From a virus, in IMG/VR virus record IMGVR_UViG_3300049043_000096, positions 1 through 36,593 of that record: 36,593 nucleotides of DNA. One strand, 5' to 3'. Shown here piece by piece: positions 32,404 to 36,593 of this stretch. Made by a program: the position numbers and the translations under genes. The first letter of the stretch is position 1. Every line of letters begins with the position of its first letter. Under the pieces are notes generated by a model. The model searched no databases, was not told the origin of the DNA, and was given only the letters and a program-made list of their open reading frames with translations.

Positions 32404-34403
32404 CTATCGCCTTATAAAGTTACCCGCCGAAAACTTTGGCCGTGATACATTCACCGCCGACTTTTGAACCGTAATTGGCCGAGGTGCCGGTTTGGCTGCT
32501 GCGGTTATTTCATCGCGAGACAATACCCGGATCTTAAACACCCCGCCGACCGTACACGCAAGCGCCGTTGCGTCGAGCCAATGGTTGTTCTTGCTTTTCA
32601 AAACCATCTGGTTCACATAGCCCGAACCGACCGGAACCCGCGTTAGTTCCTCCGCGATTATATGATGGCTGAATGCCGAATGCCTCTTGATGTCCTGGCC
32701 TGGATGATAAAGAGCCAGGCTTCCGACCGTTCGATCACCGTCGTCAGCGTATGGCGCGCACCGCGAACCGCGAGTGCGTCCACATCTTCCAATACTCGGT
32801 GTTCACATTGTAAAGCCACAATTCTTGCGACGCGTCATAGTGGGCATAACATTGATCGAACAACACCACGCCCTTTTTAGCCTGCGGCATCTTAAACCGC
32901 TTGTTGTCCCAACCCTTCGACGGAAACATCGGGAGGCCGTTCGCCCTAGCCTGCCTGCACGCCGCATAAACCGCATCGGTGAACGCTCCGGAGTCCGCAA
33001 GCGCTCCGTCAATCTTGTACGGCTTCAGATCATCCTCTATCCAATCCAGCAATAGGTTCTTGAGCATTACATCGAGGGCCGCTTTCGACTCAAGATCCTT
33101 TTCGTTCGTTGCATAGGTCGCTTTGCAGCCATAGTCAATGATCGTTCCGATACCCGGATTTCGGAACGCGATCACCACCCAATGCGATAACCGCTTGCCA
33201 ACGTCGATAGCCGCGACAATCCGCTCGGTGTTGTCCGGCAAAACTCCCTGCGTTTGCACCGCCAACCGCGACCGAACCAAGGCCGCCGATAGTGCTTCCG
33301 TCTCGACGATTTCTTCGGCCTCAGGCTCGTTTTGCTTTTCGGCCAGGAACGCAGCCATATCATTGGTAGCAATCCAATTGTAAGCCGCCTGAATCGCGTG
33401 ATGCACCTGCGGTTCTCCATCGACGATCTGCGGGTCAAATCCATCATCGTTCATCACCACGCCCGCGATCATCTTGTCGTAGTTTTCGAGGAAATACTTA
33501 GTCGCATCCTTTGCGATCTTATCCCCGTGCCGCTGTGCGTTCTGCCGTCGCGTAACATACTCTTGCCACATATCAAGCTCGGTCGGCCATTGCTCAATGA
33601 GCCCGAATCGCTTGCCGTCAAACGCTGGCTTGATAGCCGGATCGGTCACACGCCACGAATAGCAAATCCTGATTCTGAATTGTGGTGATTACCACCCGGC
33701 AAAACTTCTTCCCATGCCCTCCAAGGCCGCCTATGTCGCGATCCATCGTCATTTCGCGTAGTGCAACCTGTTCCGGGTTGCGGGCCGAGTCTCGCGTTTC
33801 TGGGTCATCGACAAGGGCCAGATCAGGCCGAGCCCCACGAATATTGATCCCGCGAAAAGCCGCATCGAGTCCGTGATAGGTCAGCTTCACGCCACCATAC
33901 GGGCTGCCAGGCACATAGGGCAACTGTAGCAGCTTGGTCGATTTCCAAATGATCTTGGTCAGTTTACCGTCGACGTGCTGACGCCTCGCCCGCTGCGGTG
34001 CCCCTTCTAGCTCGCGTACCGGGTGGCAAATCTCGGGAAGTCTTCATACAGCAAATCATTGCCTTCGAACTGGTTTTTCACGTCATCAAAGATGTTAAAC
34101 GCAAGACGAGGCCGTTGCACCGATAGCAATCGGGAATCGAACAATCTGGGCCAGAATCAAATAGACCAAAACGGCTTTCAGCAATTCCGTCTTGCCGATT
34201 CCGCGAGGGGCTGCCCATGCCTGGTCCGTTCCTTTTCTCGCGCTTTTGATCACCGTATCAACCAGTTTAATATGAAGCTTCGAGAAAGGCCGGAAAAATC
34301 GATCTGAGTAATAGGTCCGCATCATCTCAAACGGATCAGCCAAGCACCGCCGCCGCCGTTCTGGGTTTTTGCATTCCGGAATTGTGATCGCCGAACCAAG
34401 CAT
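32404..34403 (-). CDS. terL: Terminase large subunit
   Basis: A first frame (MLGSAITIPECKNPERRRRC; HIKLVDTVIKSARKGTDQAW) carries Walker A AAPRGIGKTELLKAV near residue 70. A second (LVDDPETRDSARNPEQVALR; IGGLGHGKKFCRVVITTIQN) holds Walker B and the following motif, and a third AAIDVGKRLSHWVVIAF with the nuclease Asp and IDGALADSGAFTDAVYAACR. The last piece (DIKRHSAFSHHIIAEELT; KNNHWLDATALACT) is the usual terminase end. About 665 residues with three shifts. Together with TerS it recognises cos, cuts DNA and pumps it into the prohead. Confidence 0.85.
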
Positions 34404-34433
34404 CCTTTTTCGTGCTTCCGGACCACATCACGC

Positions 34434-34814
34434 TCACGATGATCCATCACCGCCAGGGCCACCGCGAAAGCTAGCCAACTCCATCAAGGTCGCTTTCTGG
34501 TCCTCTGGCGGTAATTGCTGCAGCAACTCCATGATGTCCGAGTCGCTCAGCGATTCTAGCGATTCTATCCAGTCTTGCATCTTCTCGCCTATCGTGATGC
34601 TGTTCGGTACCCTGATTTCCAGTGCCGCGGCTTCTAGGTTCAGTTTATCAGCCGCCATTAACGCTTTCGCTGCGGATGTCCTTTCCCTTCGGCTCGATTC
34701 CGGATCAAGCGTTATACGCAACAAAACTTGAACGATCGCCTTCCGATGTTCATCCGTCAGCGGCCAATTGTTTTGTATCGCTTTGGCCATCATCCTTGTA
34801 TCGCGTATCCCCAT
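34434..34814 (-). CDS. Terminase small subunit candidate
   Basis: The 126-residue product starts MGIRDTRMMAKAIQNNWPLT, then AIVQVLLRITLDPESSRRER. Its helical N-terminus with a putative DNA-binding role, acidic C-terminus (LESLSDSDIMELLQQLPPED) and place just ahead of the large subunit fit TerS, which binds cos. The sequence alone does not prove it. The ATG follows GAGGGG. Confidence 0.65.
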   Translation of the reverse strand: MGIRDTRMMAKAIQNNWPLTDEHRKAIVQVLLRITLDPESSRRERTSAAKALMAADKLNLEAAALEIRVPNSITIGEKMQDWIESLESLSDSDIMELLQQLPPEDQKATLMELASFRGGPGGDGSS

Positions 34815-34815
34815 A

Positions 34816-35704
34816 ACCCCTCGACGCGTGTTCTCGCCTTAGAATGACCGGTACTGCATTTCTCCATTCAATCGCGTGGTGTATTCTCTGCGTGCCTCGT
34901 ATTCATCATAGACACTTTTGTGCAGCTCGGCGCAAACATAACCGTATAGAACGATTTGACATAGGTTCCATAGGCTTTATATGTCTCACTGATTCCACCA
35001 GGGTTCGATTGAGTCGGAAGCTGTAGCAGGCTACAAAGCGGGATGGTCATGAAAAGCCTACCGAACACGACCTAGGCTCGTATACGTGTTAACCGTTCCT
35101 CATTCATGCGACCTACAAACCATACGCGGTGATCTACCGAGCAGAAAATGAGTTCATACACTTTCGCTTCGGCGTTCGGGTCAATAGCTGATGGATTTTG
35201 GTGTCCTCCGATAAAATCACCTCCTTGAGCCATCGCAATGCAATCAGCCCCACTTTTCTCATAGTATTTCAAAAAAGCTGCAAATAGTGCATCTAGGCTT
35301 TTGCGAACCTTACGCTTTTTCTTCGGGTACTGCTCTGCCTCATTACTTCTAAATTGAAAACAAGTGTAGTCGTCATCAAGTTGAACAAACCACCTGATGC
35401 CGAGCCCCTCAGCCACATCATAGCTGGCATTCCGAGCGTCGCGTTATCGTTCTGCGTCATCGAAGTTATCACCCTCATCGGTCTGGTCTGCGGTCGCTTT
35501 TTATTGAAAACAACAACCTGACCCTGGGAAAGTTAGCTTCATACTCAGATATGGTCTTATCCTCATCATCGACCACCGAGCACAATGCGACCCGTGTAAC
35601 CGCAAGATCGCAACGTTCGAATGAGGTTCGCACATTATTAGGACCGGCCGTGCCGTCAGGATCAGCACCGCGAAATCGCTAGGCAGTCGGTTTGGGGTAT
35701 TCAT
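34816..35704 (-). CDS. TET-associated-type DNA glycosyltransferase (TAGT-like), frameshifted
   Basis: Pieces in order: RLPSDFAVLI, PNNVRTSF, SVVDDEDKTISEYEANFPRV; ARNASYDVAEGLGIRWFVQL with the GT-A-type DDDYT; MAQGGDFIGG; VWFVGRMNEE; TIPLCSLLQLPTQSNPGG and GTYVKSFYTVMFAPS; HHAIEWRNAVPVIL near the end. This order is that of TET-associated glycosyltransferases, which add sugars to 5-hydroxymethylcytosine in phage DNA. About 295 residues with four or more shifts; the exact stop is uncertain. The start overlaps the ParB-like stop. No TET/JBP dioxygenase was recognised, so the substrate is open. Confidence 0.75.
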
Positions 35705-36479
35705 CCCGATACAGCTCCGCGAGTTCCTTCGAGAAGATCCGTGTGCCCGTCCTCAATCGCCTTATCAAAATCTGACTGGTCACTACCGCGGATCTTTCTG
35801 ATCAACCGCTTCACCGCATCATCCGAGTGAGCATAGAAGTCAGCAATCAATTCGTAATCGAAAACATCATGCCGAGAGTTTTGCCTTCGTTAAAAAGGCT
35901 TTTACATCATCCGGAACATTCGACCGTTCGATTTCAGCAATCAATTCGATCGACTTTTCGCAGTCCACCAAATCCGAAATCGAGGGCTTTTTGTTTTTCG
36001 GCTCGTAAATCGGTGCCGATACCTTTCGGCTTGTACCTTGTTGTGGGCCCCGTCAGCCGTCACAATACCCGCATCTTTTGCAAGGCCATCCAGTAGACCA
36101 GCTAGGGCCAGCGGGCCCGTTTGTACTATGGGGTAACCGTCCTCTAGCCTTTTCATCATCCGTCTTGGCCATAGCCGACAATCGGATCATAGGTTAATAG
36201 GATCTTATTAGCTTCATCCTCGGTTACATCGAAGAACTGACAACCTGTATTTCAGCCTCTCCGGCAAGCAAGGCTCTTGCATGGCCGTCAATCAGCTCGA
36301 GCTGGTCCGTCATCTAACTTGCGTGCAAGCTCAACACCAGCAAAACCGACCTCATCGAATATAGCTCGAATCGCATCAAGTTGCTTCACCGGATGGTCGT
36401 TTTCCAGTTTTGCTGGATTCGGCCTCAGTTCATTTGCCTTCCGAAACTCTAAACGTTTCACTCGATTTTTGATTTGCAC
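35679..36479 (-). CDS. ParB-like nuclease-domain protein, frameshifted
   Basis: I chose the GTG at 36479 behind GGTAGGGGC. The first piece (VKRLEFRKANELRPNPAKLE; QLDAIRAIFDEVGF) and second (LELIDGHARALLAGEAEIQV) form the ParB/sulfiredoxin fold with its DGHxR motif; then VTEDEANKILLTYDPIVGYG. After ALAGLLDGLAKDAGI the third part (DCEKSIELIAEIERSNVPDD; YELIADFYAHSDDAVKRLI) matches the C-terminal module that such phage proteins share. The end is ELAELYRDEYPKPTA to a TAG at 35679. About 265 residues with four or more shifts. Phage ParB-like proteins often sit beside DNA-modifying enzymes, as here. Confidence 0.7.
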
Positions 36480-36546
36480 TGCCCCTACCCCCAGACCCCC
36501 AACCAAAATACCCCAATGCGCCGGACTAAGTGTTCAAATTTGTGGA
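36480..36546. other. Non-coding stretch between cos and first gene
   Basis: The stretch is C-rich on the plus strand (CCCCTACCCCCAGACCCCC). No gene or clear promoter was found. Together with bases 19-140 it would flank cos in the circular form. Confidence 0.5.
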
Positions 36547-36558
36547 CTGGTTTACACC
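36547..36558. other. Right copy of the cohesive end (cos)
   Basis: CTGGTTTACACC is repeated exactly from 7-18 and is followed by a single A, which fits dA-tailing, and then adapter. See the left copy. Confidence 0.8.
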
Positions 36559-36593
36559 AGCAATACGTAACTGAACGAAGTAGTATCCCAAAA
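36559..36593 (+). other. Nanopore ligation adapter, right end
   Basis: After the dA-tail base the sequence reads GCAATACGTAACTGAACG and then AAGT, matching the bottom strand of the Oxford Nanopore ligation adapter. The final dozen bases are low-quality read tail. It should be trimmed. Confidence 0.95.

Noticed and set aside
32404-34403. Terminase as a true pseudogene
   Set aside because: All motifs from Walker A to the C-terminal NHWLDATALA are present across frames, with no missing domain; sequencing indels explain it better.
34816-36479. TET/JBP dioxygenase near the TAGT-like gene
   Set aside because: I looked for an HxD...H...R-type oxygenase signature in all frames around this locus and in unassigned regions and saw none.

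Overview
The window appears to be one complete, linear, tailed double-stranded DNA phage genome read from end to end. Both extremities carry Oxford Nanopore ligation-adapter sequence (bases 1-6 and 36559-36593). Directly inside the adapters the same 12 bases, CTGGTTTACACC, occur at both ends (7-18 and 36547-36558). That is what a 12-nt 5' cohesive end (cos site) gives after fill-in. Many conserved genes are broken by single-base shifts while the protein continues in another frame. With adapter still attached, these are best read as sequencing indels, so most gene spans below are joined across frames.

Every gene I can support lies on the minus strand, so the genome reads from high to low coordinates. 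36479-34816: a ParB-like protein and a TET-associated-type DNA glycosyltransferase (TAGT). 34814-30132: small and large terminase, two small genes and the portal. 30127-26415: a small gene, ClpP-type prohead protease, a structured RNA, DUF2190-like protein, a terminator, major capsid protein and a head-tail joining protein. 26405-19188: tail completion proteins, tail tube, a tail assembly protein with a DnaJ-like zinc finger, tape measure and further tail or virion proteins. This is a siphovirus layout with no sheath gene seen.

19140-9431 is the early/replication region: a MerR/excisionase-like regulator behind a TATAAT promoter, a helix-turn-helix protein, a CsrA-like protein, a PD-(D/E)XK exonuclease followed by RecT, a secreted trypsin-like protease, a DUF6948-like protein, a Gly/Tyr-repeat protein, a replication initiator and a DnaB-like helicase. 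Between the last small gene and the initiator lies a promoter, two interleaved long inverted repeats and a U-tract, i.e. a probable RNA switch. 9425-5542 holds a GIY-YIG protein and many small overlapping genes. 6135-3481 looks like a lysis/membrane module with holin-like proteins and a papain-like peptidase. 2913-141 encodes host-recognition proteins, including a LamG domain protein and a fibre-like protein.

The host is probably a planctomycete of the Rhodopirellula type. This is inferred from the style of many unknown proteins and from dispersed intergenic repeats that I associate, from memory, with such genomes; it needs a database search. No integrase or CI-like repressor was seen, so a lytic life cycle is the simpler reading. 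The least explained stretch is 12613-13970, which has no convincing gene.
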